Positions 42,031 through 54,889 of a stretch of DNA of 64,000 nucleotides are shown one piece after another. The position numbers and the translations under genes are program-made. The stretch is from Streptomyces sp. NBC_00557 (GTDB lineage Bacteria; Actinomycetota; Actinomycetes; Streptomycetales; Streptomycetaceae). The notes under the pieces are model-generated. The model made no database searches and had not been told where the DNA came from. It saw only the letters and a program-made list of their open reading frames with translations. The stretch covers positions 6,386,001 to 6,450,000 of the forward strand of contig NZ_CP107796.1 in the NCBI RefSeq assembly GCF_036345995.1. Direction: 5' to 3'. Position 1 is the first letter of the stretch. Each line of letters begins with the position of its first letter.

Positions 42031-42762
42031 TCACAGCTTTCCGCCCCGTCCGGCGTCCCGACGCGGGGGCGCGATCAGCGTCGACAGATACGGCAGCGGC
42101 GTCCCGTCCAGCTCGGCGGCCGGCCGCACCGACTCCTCCGGCAGACCCAGCGCCGACCCCCACACGGCGTCGGCCAGCCGCCCGGTCTCCTTCAGCACCT
42201 CGGCGACCTCGCCGGCCTGCCGCCCGAACTTGTACGCCACGACGGTCCCGGGCCCGGCCAGCGCCTCCTTCAGCACGGCCGACCCGGCCGTCACCGGCAC
42301 CAGGGTGAGCGGCTCGGTGCCCTCGGTCAGCACCGCGCCGGAACGCGCCGCGAGATCCTGCATGGCGGTGATCCCGGGCACGGTCTCCACGGCCGTGCCG
42401 GGCACCAGCCCGGCGATCGTCTGCGCGAGGTAGGTGAACGTCGAGTACACGTTGGGGTCGCCGATCGTCGCGAAGGCCACCGTGCCGTGCTGCCGCAGCA
42501 GCGCCGCCACCCGCTCCCCGGCCGCGTCCCAGGCCGCCTCCCGGCGCGCCCGGTCGGTGCGCTCGTTCAGCGCGAAGACGACCCGGACCACCTTGTCCTC
42601 GGGCACGTAGTGCAACACGGTCGCCTCGGCCCGCCCGCGCTCCCCGGTGTCCATCACGGGGACGACGACCACGTCGGCGGCCCGCAGGGCGTTGACCCCC
42701 TTGACGGTCACCAGTTCCGGATCGCCCGGACCGACTCCGACCCCGATCAGCCTGCTGCTCAT
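42031..42762 (-). CDS. cobI: Precorrin-2 C20-methyltransferase
   Basis: 243-aa SAM methyltransferase that methylates C-20 of precorrin-2 (CobI/CbiL). Key motifs are LIGVGVGPGDPELVTVKG at the start, the AFATIGDPNVYSTFTY segment, and VPGITAMQDLAARSG. ATG 42762 overlaps the cobB stop by 4 nt. It is the last gene of the riboswitch-led run and ends just before the 33-bp repeats. Confidence 0.95.
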   Translation of the reverse strand: MSSRLIGVGVGPGDPELVTVKGVNALRAADVVVVPVMDTGERGRAEATVLHYVPEDKVVRVVFALNERTDRARREAAWDAAGERVAALLRQHGTVAFATIGDPNVYSTFTYLAQTIAGLVPGTAVETVPGITAMQDLAARSGAVLTEGTEPLTLVPVTAGSAVLKEALAGPGTVVAYKFGRQAGEVAEVLKETGRLADAVWGSALGLPEESVRPAAELDGTPLPYLSTLIAPPRRDAGRGGKL

Positions 42763-44105
42763 GACGTCCGGCACCTCTCCACGAACCGACGGGCGACACC
42801 GGGCTCGGACGCCCAGTGGGTGTGCAGATAGCTCGCGTGCACACCGCCCTGTACGAAACCTTCGACCCGCCTGGCAGGGTGGCGGACCCCCCAGGCGGGA
42901 GCCGCGCTGGCGCCGGGCTCCACGGCCGTGCGATGGAACTCGTGCCCCCGCATCCGCGTCCCGGCGACGGCCAGCGAACTGTCCGTGACGGCCACGGCGT
43001 CCCGGTAGCCGAGCGTGAGCCGCTCGGTCATCCGCGCGGTGGCGTCCAGCACCCCGCACATCGGCTGCCCGTCCAGCTCGCGGCACAGATAGAGCAGCCC
43101 GGCGCACTCGGCTGCGACCGGGGCGCCGGACAGCGCGAGGTCGGCGACGGCCTTGCGCAGCGGCTCGTTGGCGGACAGCTCGGCGGCGTACACCTCGGGG
43201 AACCCGCCGCCGACGACCAGCCCGGCGGTCCCTTCGGGCAGTTGCTCGTCGCGCAGCGGATCGAAGGTGACGACGTCGGCGCCGGCGGCGGCGAGCAGCT
43301 CGGTGTGCTCGGCATAGGAGAAGGTGAACGCGGGACCACCGGCGACGGCGACGACCTCACGCTTGTCCGCCGTGCCCGCGGGCGGTTCCCACGCAGTGCC
43401 GGACAACGCCCCCGCGCTGCGGGCCAGCGCCAGCAGAGCCTCGAGATCACAGCCCTGCTCGACCTGCGCGGCCATCGCCGCCACCGCGTCCACGGCGTCG
43501 GACCGCCGCTCGGCCACGGGTACGAGGCCGAGGTGCCGCGAGGGCGTGTCCACCCGGGCCGCCCGCCGCAGCGCACCCAGCACCGGCACACCCGCCGAGT
43601 CCAGCGCCTCCCGCAGCAGCTCCTCGTGCCGGTCGGACGCGACCTTGTTCAGGATCACGCCCCCGACCCGCACCCGCGGATCCCAGGAGGCGAACCCGTG
43701 CACCAGCGCCGCCACCGAACGCGACTGCGACGACGCGTCCACGACCAGCACCACCGGCGCGCCCAGCAGCTTGGCCACCTGCGCGGTGGAGGCCAGTTCG
43801 CCTTCCCCGGCCGCCCCGTCGTACAGCCCCATCACGCCCTCGACCACGGCCAGGTCGCAGCCCCGCGCCCCGTGCAGGAACAGCGGGGCGACCAGTTCCG
43901 GCCCGCACAGGTACGCGTCCAGGTTGCGGCCCGGCCGCCCGGTGGCGAGCGCGTGGTACCCGGGGTCGATGTAGTCCGGCCCGACCTTGTGCGGGGACAC
44001 GGCGAGCCCCCGCGCGGCGAACGCGGCCATGAGCCCCGTGGCGACGGTGGTCTTGCCGCTGCCGGACGACGGCGCGGCGACGACCAGCCGGGGGACGGAG
44101 GTCAC
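42759..44105 (-). CDS. cobB: Cobyrinic acid / hydrogenobyrinic acid a,c-diamide synthase
   Basis: 448-aa glutamine-dependent amidotransferase. The N-terminal part is the ATP-binding domain with P-loop PSSGSGKTT and the SPHKVGPDYIDPGYH loop; the C-terminal part is a class I glutaminase-like domain with the Cys in AAECAGLLYL and a final His in HASYLHTHW. It amidates the a and c side chains. GTG 44105 overlaps the cobO stop. In an aerobic-type cluster its substrate would be hydrogenobyrinate. Confidence 0.95.
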   Translation of the reverse strand: MTSVPRLVVAAPSSGSGKTTVATGLMAAFAARGLAVSPHKVGPDYIDPGYHALATGRPGRNLDAYLCGPELVAPLFLHGARGCDLAVVEGVMGLYDGAAGEGELASTAQVAKLLGAPVVLVVDASSQSRSVAALVHGFASWDPRVRVGGVILNKVASDRHEELLREALDSAGVPVLGALRRAARVDTPSRHLGLVPVAERRSDAVDAVAAMAAQVEQGCDLEALLALARSAGALSGTAWEPPAGTADKREVVAVAGGPAFTFSYAEHTELLAAAGADVVTFDPLRDEQLPEGTAGLVVGGGFPEVYAAELSANEPLRKAVADLALSGAPVAAECAGLLYLCRELDGQPMCGVLDATARMTERLTLGYRDAVAVTDSSLAVAGTRMRGHEFHRTAVEPGASAAPAWGVRHPARRVEGFVQGGVHASYLHTHWASEPGVARRFVERCRTS

Positions 44106-44701
44106 CACTCGATGCCCTTCTGGCCCTTCTGCCCCACGTCCATGGGGTGCTTGACCTTGGACATGTCGGTGACGAGATCCGCGAAGTCGACGAGCTTCCC
44201 GGGTGCGTTCCGTCCGGTGATCACCACATGCTGGGTGCCCGGCCGGTTCCGCAGCACGTCGACGACCTCGTCGGTGTCCACCCACCCCCAGTGCATCGGG
44301 TAGGCGAACTCGTCCAGCACGTACAGCCGGTACGTCTCGGCGGCCAGGTCCCGCTTGACCTGCTCCCAGCCCTCGCGGGCCTTCTCCTCGTTGTCCATCT
44401 GGGCGTCCCGCTGGACCCAGGACCAGCCCTCGCCCATCTTGTGCCAGGCGACGGTGCCGCCCTCGCCGGAGTCGCCGAGCACGCGCAGCGCCCGCTCCTC
44501 GCCGACCCGCCACTTCGCCGACTTGACGAACTGGAACACCCCGATCGGCCACCCCTGGTTCCAGGCGCGCAGCGCGAGCCCGAACGCGGCCGTCGACTTG
44601 CCCTTGCCGACCCCGGTGTGCACGACGACGAGCGGCCGGTTGCGCCGCTGACGCGTCGTCAGACCGTCGTCGGGGATGACACTCGGCTGTCCCTGCGGCA
44701 T
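44102..44701 (-). CDS. cobO: Cob(I)yrinic acid a,c-diamide adenosyltransferase
   Basis: 199-aa CobO/BtuR-type adenosyltransferase that adds the adenosyl ligand to the reduced corrinoid. It has the P-loop HTGVGKGKSTAAFG, the conserved QFVKSAKWRVGEE and VLDEFAYPMHWGW segments and VVITGRNAP. ATG 44701 shares one base with the TAA of the chelatase gene (TAATG). Translationally coupled on both sides. Confidence 0.96.
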   Translation of the reverse strand: MPQGQPSVIPDDGLTTRQRRNRPLVVVHTGVGKGKSTAAFGLALRAWNQGWPIGVFQFVKSAKWRVGEERALRVLGDSGEGGTVAWHKMGEGWSWVQRDAQMDNEEKAREGWEQVKRDLAAETYRLYVLDEFAYPMHWGWVDTDEVVDVLRNRPGTQHVVITGRNAPGKLVDFADLVTDMSKVKHPMDVGQKGQKGIEW

Positions 44702-46688
44702 TACGCGGCCCTCCTGCTCTGCATGCCCTTCACCAGCCCGGCGATCGAGTCCGCCCGCAGCTCGTCCAGCGTGACGGCCGTACCGCCCAGCTCACCGGCG
44801 AGCTGCCCGGCGAGCCCCAGCCGCACCGGCCCCGACTCGCAGTCCAGGACCACCGACGCGACGCCCTCGGCCGCGAACATCCGCGCGGCCCGCCCCGCCA
44901 GCGCCACCGGCTCCGGACCACCCGTGGCCCGCCCGTCGGTCACCACCACGACCAGCGCGCGCCGCGCCGGATCCCGCAGCCGCTCCACCCGCAGCACCTC
45001 GTGCGCCTTCAGCAGCCCGGCGGCCAGCGGTGTACGGCCGCCGGTCGGCAGCGACTCCAGCCGTGCGGCGGCGGCGTCGACGGAGGAGGTCGGCGGCAGC
45101 GCCACCTCGGCGCCGGAGCCCCGGAAGGTCACCAGCCCCACCTTGTCCCGCCGCTGATAGGCGTCCAGCAGCAGCGACAGCACGGCGCCCTTCACCGCGC
45201 TCATCCGCTGCCGCGCCGCCATCGACCCGGAGGCGTCCACCACGAACAGCACGAGGTTGCCCTCGCGCCCCTCCCGGGTCGCCTGCCGCAGATCGTCCCG
45301 GCGGATCACCAGACCCGGCCCGGACCGGCCCCGGGCCCGCTGGTGCGGGGCGGCGGCCTGCACGGTCGCCGCCAGATGCAGCTTGGTCAGCGCACCCTGC
45401 GGCCGGCGCGCCCCGGTGGTGCGCCCGTGCTCGGTGCGCGCCCGGGAACGCCGCCCGGCCGCACCCTCGCCGATCCCGGGAACGCTCAGCACCTTGGTGC
45501 GGAACGGTTCGGCGGCCCGTACGGCGGACTGCTCCCGTGCGCCGGACGCCTGCGGCTCGCCGCCCTCGCCGGCCTCGGGGCGGGCGGAGGCGTCCCCGCC
45601 GCCCTGCGGACCGGAATCCGGCTGCGGCTGCCCGCCGCCCCCGCCCGGCCCGTCCGGGCCGGGATCGTCGTCCGGGGACTCCCCGGAGAACTCCTCCAGC
45701 GTCTGGTCGAGCTTGTCCTCGTCCAGACCCGGCGCGTCGAAGGGGTTACGACGGCGCCGGTGCGGCAGCGCCAGCAGCGCCGCCTGCCGGACGTCCTCGG
45801 CGAGCACGTCGGTCCGTCCCGCCCACGCGGCCAGCGCCGTCGCCGTACGGGCCATCACGATGTCGGCGCGCATGCCGTCCACCTCGAAGGCCGCGCAGGT
45901 CGCCGCGATCTGCCGGAGCGCGCCGTCGCCGAGGCGCACCTGCGGCAGCAACTCCCGTGCCGCGACGATCCGTCGCCGTACGGCGGCCTCCTCCTCGGCC
46001 CACCGGGCGGCGAAACCTGCCGGGTCGTCGTCGTACGCCAGCCGGCGCCGCACCACCTCGACCCGCTTCTCCGGCTCCCGCGAGGCGGCGACCTCCACGG
46101 TCAGCCCGAACCGGTCCAGCAACTGCGGCCGCAGCTCGCCCTCTTCGGGGTTCATGGTGCCGACGAGCAGGAAGCGGGCGGCGTGCCGCACGGAGACGCC
46201 CTCCCGCTCGACGTACGAGGCGCCCATCGCCGCCGCGTCCAGCAGCAGGTCGACCAGGTGGTCGTGGAGCAGGTTGACCTCGTCGACGTACAGGATCCCG
46301 CGGTGCGCGTCGGCCAGCAGGCCCGGCTGATACGCCTTCACGCCCTCGGCGAGTGCCCGCTCGATGTCCAGGGCGCCGACGAGACGGTCCTCGGAGGCGC
46401 CGACCGGCAGCTCGACCATCCGCGCGGGCCGGTGCGCGCCCGGCCCCGGCTCGTGCGGGCCGTCGGGACAGGACGGGTCCGGGGCCGCCGGGTCGCAGGA
46501 GAACCGGCAGCCGGGCACGACGGCGACCTCCGGCAGCAGCGCCGACAGGGCACGCACGGCCGTGGACTTCGCGGTGCCCTTCTCGCCGCGCACCAGCACA
46601 CCGCCGACCGCCGGGGACACGGCGTTCAGCAGCAGCGCGAGCCGCAGGTCGTCCTGGCCGACAACGGCCGTGAAGGGGAAGGGGGTGG

Positions 46689-46692
<4 letters not shown>
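44701..46692 (-). CDS. ChlI/ChlD-type fused AAA+/VWA subunit of cobaltochelatase
   Basis: 663-aa fusion of the two small chelatase subunits (the BchI/BchD or CobS/CobT-like role). Residues 1 to about 330 are the AAA+ ATPase: Walker A GEKGTAKST, Walker B ILYVDEVNLL and sensor-1 LVGTMNPEEGELRPQLLDRFGL. An acidic Gly/Pro/Asp linker (about 335-410) leads to the integrin-like domain with MIDAS VVDASGSMAARQRM. It should power metal insertion by the CobN protein encoded next to it. GTG 46692 overlaps the cobN stop. Magnesium chelatase is the database default name, but there are no chlorophyll genes. Confidence 0.92.
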
Positions 46693-50338
<3,646 letters not shown>

Positions 50339-50342
<4 letters not shown>

Positions 50343-51850
50343 GCAGGCGCTCCCGGTGGGATGAAAGGCAGTCCTTGCGGCGCGCCCGACTCGATGAGCC
50401 GCCACAGCGCGTCCGTGTCCGCGTGCTGTTCGATCAGGTCGCCGAGCCGGTCGAGCTGCTCCTCGCGCAGCGCGGCGAAGGAGGTGTCCGGCGCGGGCAC
50501 GAAGCGGCGGCCCGCGGCGGCGGCCACCTCGCGCAGGAAGGCCCGCCGGAAGCCGTCCGACTCCAGCGAACCGTGCCAGTGGGTGCCCCAGGTCTGGCCG
50601 ACCCGGCAGCCGTCGAGGAAGGGCTCCCCGCTGTCGACCGTGGCCACCCCGTGGTGGATCTCGTATCCCTCGACCCGCTCGCCGAGGGCCTCGCCGGCCG
50701 GCCGGGTCAGGGTCTTCTCGCGGGCGAACCGCACCCGTACGGGCAGCACACCGAGGCCGTCGACCGCGCCGGCCCGCGACTCGACCTCGTCCTCGATGTG
50801 CTCGCCGAGGATCTGGAAGCCGCCGCAGATGCCGAGGACCGGGCGTCCTTCCGCGGCCCTGCGCACCAGGGCCTGAGCGAGCCCCCGCTCCCGCAGCCAC
50901 TGCAGCGCCCGTACGGTCCCGCGGGTGCCCGGGATCACCGCCAGGTCGGCGTCGGCCAGCTCCTCCGGGCGGTCCACGAACCGCACCACGACGCCCGGTT
51001 CGGCGGCCAGCGCGTCCACGTCCGTGAAGTTGGACATCAGCGGGATCGCGCACACGGCGACGCGCAGCACGTCCTCGCCGACCGGGGGAGCCACGGCGGA
51101 CTCGCGGACGGTGCCGCGCAGCGACACCCTGAGGCCGTCCTCCTCGTCGATGCCGAGACCGTGCCGGAACGGCAGCACGCCGTACGCACGACGCCCGGTG
51201 AGGCCCTTGAGCATCTCCAACCCCGGCTCCAGCAGCGAGACATCGCCCCGGAACTTGTTCACCAGGAACCCGGCGACCAGCTCCTGGTCCTCCCGCGACA
51301 GCAGGGCCACGGTCCCGAAGAAGGAGGCGAAGACGCCGCCGCGGTCGATGTCGCCGACCACCAGCACGGGCAGCCGCGCGTTCCGCGCGATCCCCATGTT
51401 CACGATGTCGGTCCGGCGCAGGTTGATCTCGGCCGGGCTGCCCGCCCCCTCACAGATCACCGCGTCATACGTGCCCCGCAACTCGGCGAGGCAGTCCAGC
51501 ACCGTGCCGAGCAGCCGCTGCTGGCGCCCGCCGTGGTAGCCGCGCGCGCTCAGCTCGCCCACCGGCCTGCCCAGCAGCACCACCTGGCTGCTCTGCTCGC
51601 CGCCCGGCTTGAGCAGCACCGGGTTCATCAGCGCGGTCGGCTCGATCCGGCAGGCCTGGGCCTGCATGGCCTGCGCCCGGCCGATCTCCGCGCCCTCGCG
51701 GGTCACGAAGGAGTTGAGCGACATGTTCTGCGCCTTGAACGGCGCGACCTTCACGCCCTGACGCACCAGCCACCGGCAGATCCCGGCCGTCACGACGCTC
51801 TTCCCGGCGTCGGAGGTGGTCCCGGCGACCAGCAGCCCGCCCCCTGTCAT
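50339..51850 (-). CDS. cobQ: Cobyric acid synthase (glutamine-hydrolysing)
   Basis: 503-aa amidotransferase that amidates side chains b, d, e and g of adenosylcobyrinic acid diamide. The N-terminal ATPase domain has VAGTTSDAGKSVVTAGICRW and APFKAQNMSLNSFVT; the glutaminase domain has the nucleophile in LGICGGFQILGEHIED and the His in GTHWHGSLESDGFRR. ATG 51850 overlaps the cobD stop. It sits in the usual order D-Q-N. Confidence 0.96.
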
Positions 51851-52791
51851 GCCGTGTGTCCCTTCACGAGTCGGCGCGCGGCGAGGGTGACGCCGAGCGC
51901 GAGCAGGCCGACGCGGCGCGAGAGCCGTACGGCCCGGTCGATGTCGGTGACCCGGACGGCGCGCCCGGCGGCCCCGTTGAGGACCGGCCGGTGCTCGATC
52001 CGGCCGCCGTAGGAGAGGGTTCCGCCCAGCCGGACGCCGAGGGCGCCCGCGAACGACGCCTCCACCGGGCCGGCGTTGGGGCTCGGGTGCCGGGCCGCGT
52101 CGGCCTTCCAGGCGCGCAGGGCGCCGCGCGGGTCGGGGCCGGCGACGGCGGCGAGGACGGCGGTCAGCCGCGCCCCCGGCCAGCCGGCCACGTCGTCGAG
52201 GCGGGCGGAAGCCCAGCCGTAGCGCCGGTAGCGGGGGGACCTGTGACCCACCATCGCGTCCAGGGTGTTGACGGCCCGGAAGCCCAGCAGCCCCGGCACC
52301 CCGGCCACGGCCCCCCACACCAGGGCGCCCACGACGGCGTCGGAGGTGTTCTCGGCGACGGACTCCACCACGGCCCGGGCGATTCCGTCGGCGTCCAGCG
52401 CCTGCGGGTCCCGGCCGCACAGATGCGGCAGCCGCGCCCGCGCCGCCTCGACGTCCCCGGACTCCAGCGCGCGGCCGATCGCGCGGGCCTCGCGGGCGAG
52501 CGAGGTGCCGCCGACGACCGCCCAGGTGGCGGCGGCGGTCAGCGCGACGGAGGCGGCGGGGGAGGGGCGTACGACGCGTGCGGCCAGCGTGCCGAGTGCG
52601 ACGGCGCCACCGGCGCACACGGTGGTGTGCAGGGCGCCCCAGCCGCGGTGGTCGTGCCACAACGCGCGGTCCACGGCAGCGGCCGCACGCCCGAACACGG
52701 CGACCGGATGCCCGCGGCGCGGATCGCCGAGGAGCAGGTCTCCGAGAAGGCCGGCGGCGGCGCCGTACGCGTACGTGCGATCGGCACCCAT
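51847..52791 (-). CDS. cobD: Adenosylcobinamide-phosphate synthase
   Basis: 314-aa polytopic membrane protein (CobD/CbiB) that joins the aminopropanol (phosphate) arm to adenosylcobyric acid. Typical phrases are GLLGDLLLGDPRRGHPV, then VVESVAENTSDAVVGAL, then NTLDAMVGHRSPRYRRYGWA, and PSPNAGPVEASFAGALGVRLGG. First gene behind the cobalamin riboswitch, with ATG 52791 about 115 nt downstream of the riboswitch end. Its stop is coupled to cobQ. Confidence 0.95.
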   Translation of the reverse strand: MGADRTYAYGAAAGLLGDLLLGDPRRGHPVAVFGRAAAAVDRALWHDHRGWGALHTTVCAGGAVALGTLAARVVRPSPAASVALTAAATWAVVGGTSLAREARAIGRALESGDVEAARARLPHLCGRDPQALDADGIARAVVESVAENTSDAVVGALVWGAVAGVPGLLGFRAVNTLDAMVGHRSPRYRRYGWASARLDDVAGWPGARLTAVLAAVAGPDPRGALRAWKADAARHPSPNAGPVEASFAGALGVRLGGTLSYGGRIEHRPVLNGAAGRAVRVTDIDRAVRLSRRVGLLALGVTLAARRLVKGHTA

Positions 52792-52904
52792 CGGCTCAGC
52801 CGGCCGTGGGGTGAAGTGCGGGCCTGGTAGCGGTCCTTGTCCTTCGGCAGCCGGGCATGGCGATCGATGTCCTCACTCAGGGTGTCCGCGCCCTGGTTCG
52901 ACGA

Positions 52905-53006
52905 GATTCGGCGGTGAGAGTTCCTGGCTCCCGGGTTCTTCCCCGGTGACAGTGGCGGGACCGCGCCGGATTCGCACCGGCTTCCTCTCTTGCCGCCGTA
53001 CATGGC
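52905..53006 (-). ncRNA. Cobalamin (AdoCbl/B12) riboswitch controlling cobD and following genes
   Basis: On the minus strand the leader contains the invariant core GCCGGTGCGAATCCGG, then CGCGGTCCCGCCACTGT, including the B12-box, then a stem CCGGGG...CCCGGG and the closing GAGCCAGGAACTCTCACCG. The outer P1 helix can be drawn between GGCGG (near 52997) and CCGCC (near 52910). This matches the cobalamin riboswitch family and lies between promoter and cobD. When B12 is plentiful it should switch off the run cobD-to-cobI. Confidence 0.9.
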
Positions 53007-53012
53007 CTGGGC

Positions 53013-53042
53013 AGTCCACCACGGGCCCGGAACGGCCGTCAA
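53013..53042 (-). promoter_or_regulatory. Candidate promoter of the riboswitch-led cob operon
   Basis: Reading the minus strand, TTGACG (53042-53037) and TGGACT (53018-53013) are 18 bp apart. Transcription would then start near 53006, right at the 5' edge of the riboswitch. Confidence 0.45.
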
Positions 53043-53114
53043 CTTGCCGTTGACCTGCGCGGGGAGAGTGTGCCGATCCCCACACTGCGGGACGCCCGTG
53101 ACGGCTGGGCACGG

Positions 53115-53153
53115 CGAAGGCTCCCCTCCGTCAGCGGCGGAGGGGAGCCTTCG
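53115..53153. terminator. Strong hairpin terminator after the pit-associated small gene
   Basis: CGAAGGCTCCCCTCCG (53115-53130) and CGGAGGGGAGCCTTCG (53138-53153) are perfect 16-bp complements around a seven-base loop. It lies about 70 bp downstream of the small membrane-protein stop on the minus strand and insulates the cob promoter from the phosphate-permease transcript. Confidence 0.85.
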
Positions 53154-53175
53154 GGATGCCCGATGCGTGCGGCTC

Positions 53176-53244
53176 GGCCAGGACGCGGAGACGACTCCGG
53201 TCAGGACGTGGAGACGATGACGGTCAGGACTTGGAGACGATGAG
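53176..53244. repeat. 23-bp tandem repeat, three copies, over the end of the small membrane gene
   Basis: Copies start at 53176, 53199 and 53222, with core GGTCAGGACGTGGAGACGAT and a variable end. The last copy contains the stop codon and the final codons (VSKS) of the small membrane gene on the minus strand; the other two lie just beyond it. Unit length is not a multiple of three. Confidence 0.75.
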
Positions 53245-53451
53245 GACGATGCCGTACGCCACCGCCGCCGCGCACGCGGCGAAGCAGACGTAGGCGGCGG
53301 TGACCGCGAGGGCGGCGGAGCCGCCCTGCGCCGCGGCCTTCTCGCGCCGCGCCAGACCGTTGACGCCGAGGGTGAACAGGGCGACCAGGCCCACCGTGAA
53401 CGCGAGGCTGACGCCGAAGACGGAGCCGAGGGCCGACCAGTCGATCTTCAT
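53224..53451 (-). CDS. Small two-helix membrane protein paired with the phosphate permease
   Basis: 75-aa protein with two hydrophobic helices (residues about 10-32 and 47-71) joined by a short basic loop (ARREKAAAQ). It follows the PiT permease gene by 34 bp on the minus strand, and a gene of this kind stands next to a pit gene in other Streptomyces, so a helper or regulatory role for the permease is plausible. No domain is recognised. The gene end is built from a 23-bp repeat. Confidence 0.8.
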   Translation of the reverse strand: MKIDWSALGSVFGVSLAFTVGLVALFTLGVNGLARREKAAAQGGSAALAVTAAYVCFAACAAAVAYGIVLIVSKS

Positions 53452-53485
53452 GGGGTTGCTTCCTTGGGTACCGGTGTGGCCGGGG

Positions 53486-54736
53486 TCAGACGGTGGCGGC
53501 CGGCGGGACGGCCTCGGGCGTGGGCTCGGCGGCGGCCGGGGCCGGGATGGTGGCCGTCAGGTCCTCGCCGATCGTGCCCGCCGGGGGCGGGGTCACGGCG
53601 GCGATGGCGGTGGTCACCACACCGGCCGGCTCCGCGGACGGGTCCACGACGTTGGTGTGGTCGATGACCTCGCGGCGGGAGAGCTTCCAGATCCCGGCGC
53701 TCGCGGCGACGAGGAAGACGGCGACCACCGCAGTGCCCCAGTCGCCGAGAGCCGTGACGGTCTCGGCGCCCGCGCCGACCAGCGCGGCGGCCGGGAGGGT
53801 GAGCACCCAGGCTACGGCCATGCGGGTCGCGGTGGACCAGCGGACCACCCCGCCCTTGCGGCCGAGGCCCGCGCCCATGACCGAGCCGGAGACGACGTGC
53901 GTGGTGGACAGCGAGAAGCCCAGGTGGGAGGAGGCGAGGATGGCGGTGGCGGCGCTGGTCTGGGCGGCGAAGCCCTGGCGCGGCTCCAGCTCGGTCAGGC
54001 CCGTGCCCATGGTGCGGATGATCCGCCAGCCGCCGATGTAGGTGCCGAGCGCGATGGCCAGGCCGGCGGAGAGGATGACCCAGGTGGGAGGGTTCGAGCC
54101 CGGCGCGATGGCGCCGCCGGCGATCAGCGCGAGCGTGATGACGCCCATCGTCTTCTGGGCGTCGTTGGTGCCGTGGGCGAGGGAGACCAGGCCGGCGGAG
54201 GCGATCTGGCCGGCGCGGTAGCCCTTGCGGGTGGCCTCGCCCTCGGCCTTGCCGCCGATGCCGTAGGAGAACCGGGTGGCCACCATCGAGGCGACGCCGG
54301 CCACGACCGGCGCGGCGACCGCGGGCAGCAGCACCTTGGTGACCAGGACGTCACCGTGCACGGCGCCGAAGCCGGCGGAGGCGACGGCGGCGCCGATCAG
54401 ACCGCCCATCAGGGCGTGCGAGGAGCTGGAGGGCAGGCCCACCAGCCAGGTCACGAGATTCCAGAGGATCGCGCCGACCAGGGCGGCGAAGATGACCTCG
54501 GGACGGATGCCGGTCTCGTCGACGAGACCCTTGGAGATCGTGTTCGCGACCTCCACGGAGAGGAAGGCGCCCACCAGGTTGAGGGCGGCGGACATGGCCA
54601 CCGCGATCTTGGGCTTCAGAGCGCCGGTGGAGATGGTTGTCGCCATCGCGTTCGCGGTGTCGTGGAAACCGTTCGTGAAATCGAACGCGAGAGCGGTCAC
54701 CACCACTATCGCGAGGATCAGCGAGAAGCTTTCCAT
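53486..54736 (-). CDS. PiT-family low-affinity inorganic phosphate transporter
   Basis: 416-aa membrane permease. The duplicated PiT signature is visible: FTNGFHDTANAMAT near the start and VSLAHGTNDAQKTMG in the second half, with GLPSSSSHALMGGLIGA and LGFSLSTTHVVSGSVMGAG as the paired later motifs. It carries metal-phosphate with protons. S. coelicolor has two such genes, pitH1 and pitH2; context (small membrane gene, cob cluster next door) suggests the pitH2 type. ATG 54736 is used instead of a TTG at 54748. A PHO box lies upstream. Confidence 0.93.
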   Translation of the reverse strand: MESFSLILAIVVVTALAFDFTNGFHDTANAMATTISTGALKPKIAVAMSAALNLVGAFLSVEVANTISKGLVDETGIRPEVIFAALVGAILWNLVTWLVGLPSSSSHALMGGLIGAAVASAGFGAVHGDVLVTKVLLPAVAAPVVAGVASMVATRFSYGIGGKAEGEATRKGYRAGQIASAGLVSLAHGTNDAQKTMGVITLALIAGGAIAPGSNPPTWVILSAGLAIALGTYIGGWRIIRTMGTGLTELEPRQGFAAQTSAATAILASSHLGFSLSTTHVVSGSVMGAGLGRKGGVVRWSTATRMAVAWVLTLPAAALVGAGAETVTALGDWGTAVVAVFLVAASAGIWKLSRREVIDHTNVVDPSAEPAGVVTTAIAAVTPPPAGTIGEDLTATIPAPAAAEPTPEAVPPAATV

Positions 54737-54783
54737 TTGCCCAGGCAATCGTTCGAGGTCATTGGCTGGACGAACGTAGGCAA

Positions 54784-54805
54784 CCTGGGTGAACGGAAGA
54801 TGAAC
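54784..54805 (-). promoter_or_regulatory. PHO box (PhoP binding site) upstream of the phosphate permease
   Basis: On the minus strand two adjoining 11-nt units, GTTCATCTTCC (54805-54795) and GTTCACCCAGG (54794-54784), follow the Streptomyces PHO-box direct-repeat pattern (GTTCA then pyrimidines). The second unit fits fully and the first at nine of eleven positions. The site ends 47 bp before the start codon, overlapping where the promoter should be, so PhoP control is expected. Confidence 0.75.
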
Positions 54806-54889
54806 TGAGGCAGGCGTGGGGGTGTCGAAAGGGGAGGGTCGGGCTTCCGCTTTCCCCGGCCCGGCCTCATCGGCCCAGGCGCCCCTTGG

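Noticed and set aside
54765..54775. Third PHO-box unit (GTTCGTCCAGC on the minus strand)
   Set aside because: Spacing to the two clear units is 19 bp rather than a multiple of 11, and the match is poor.
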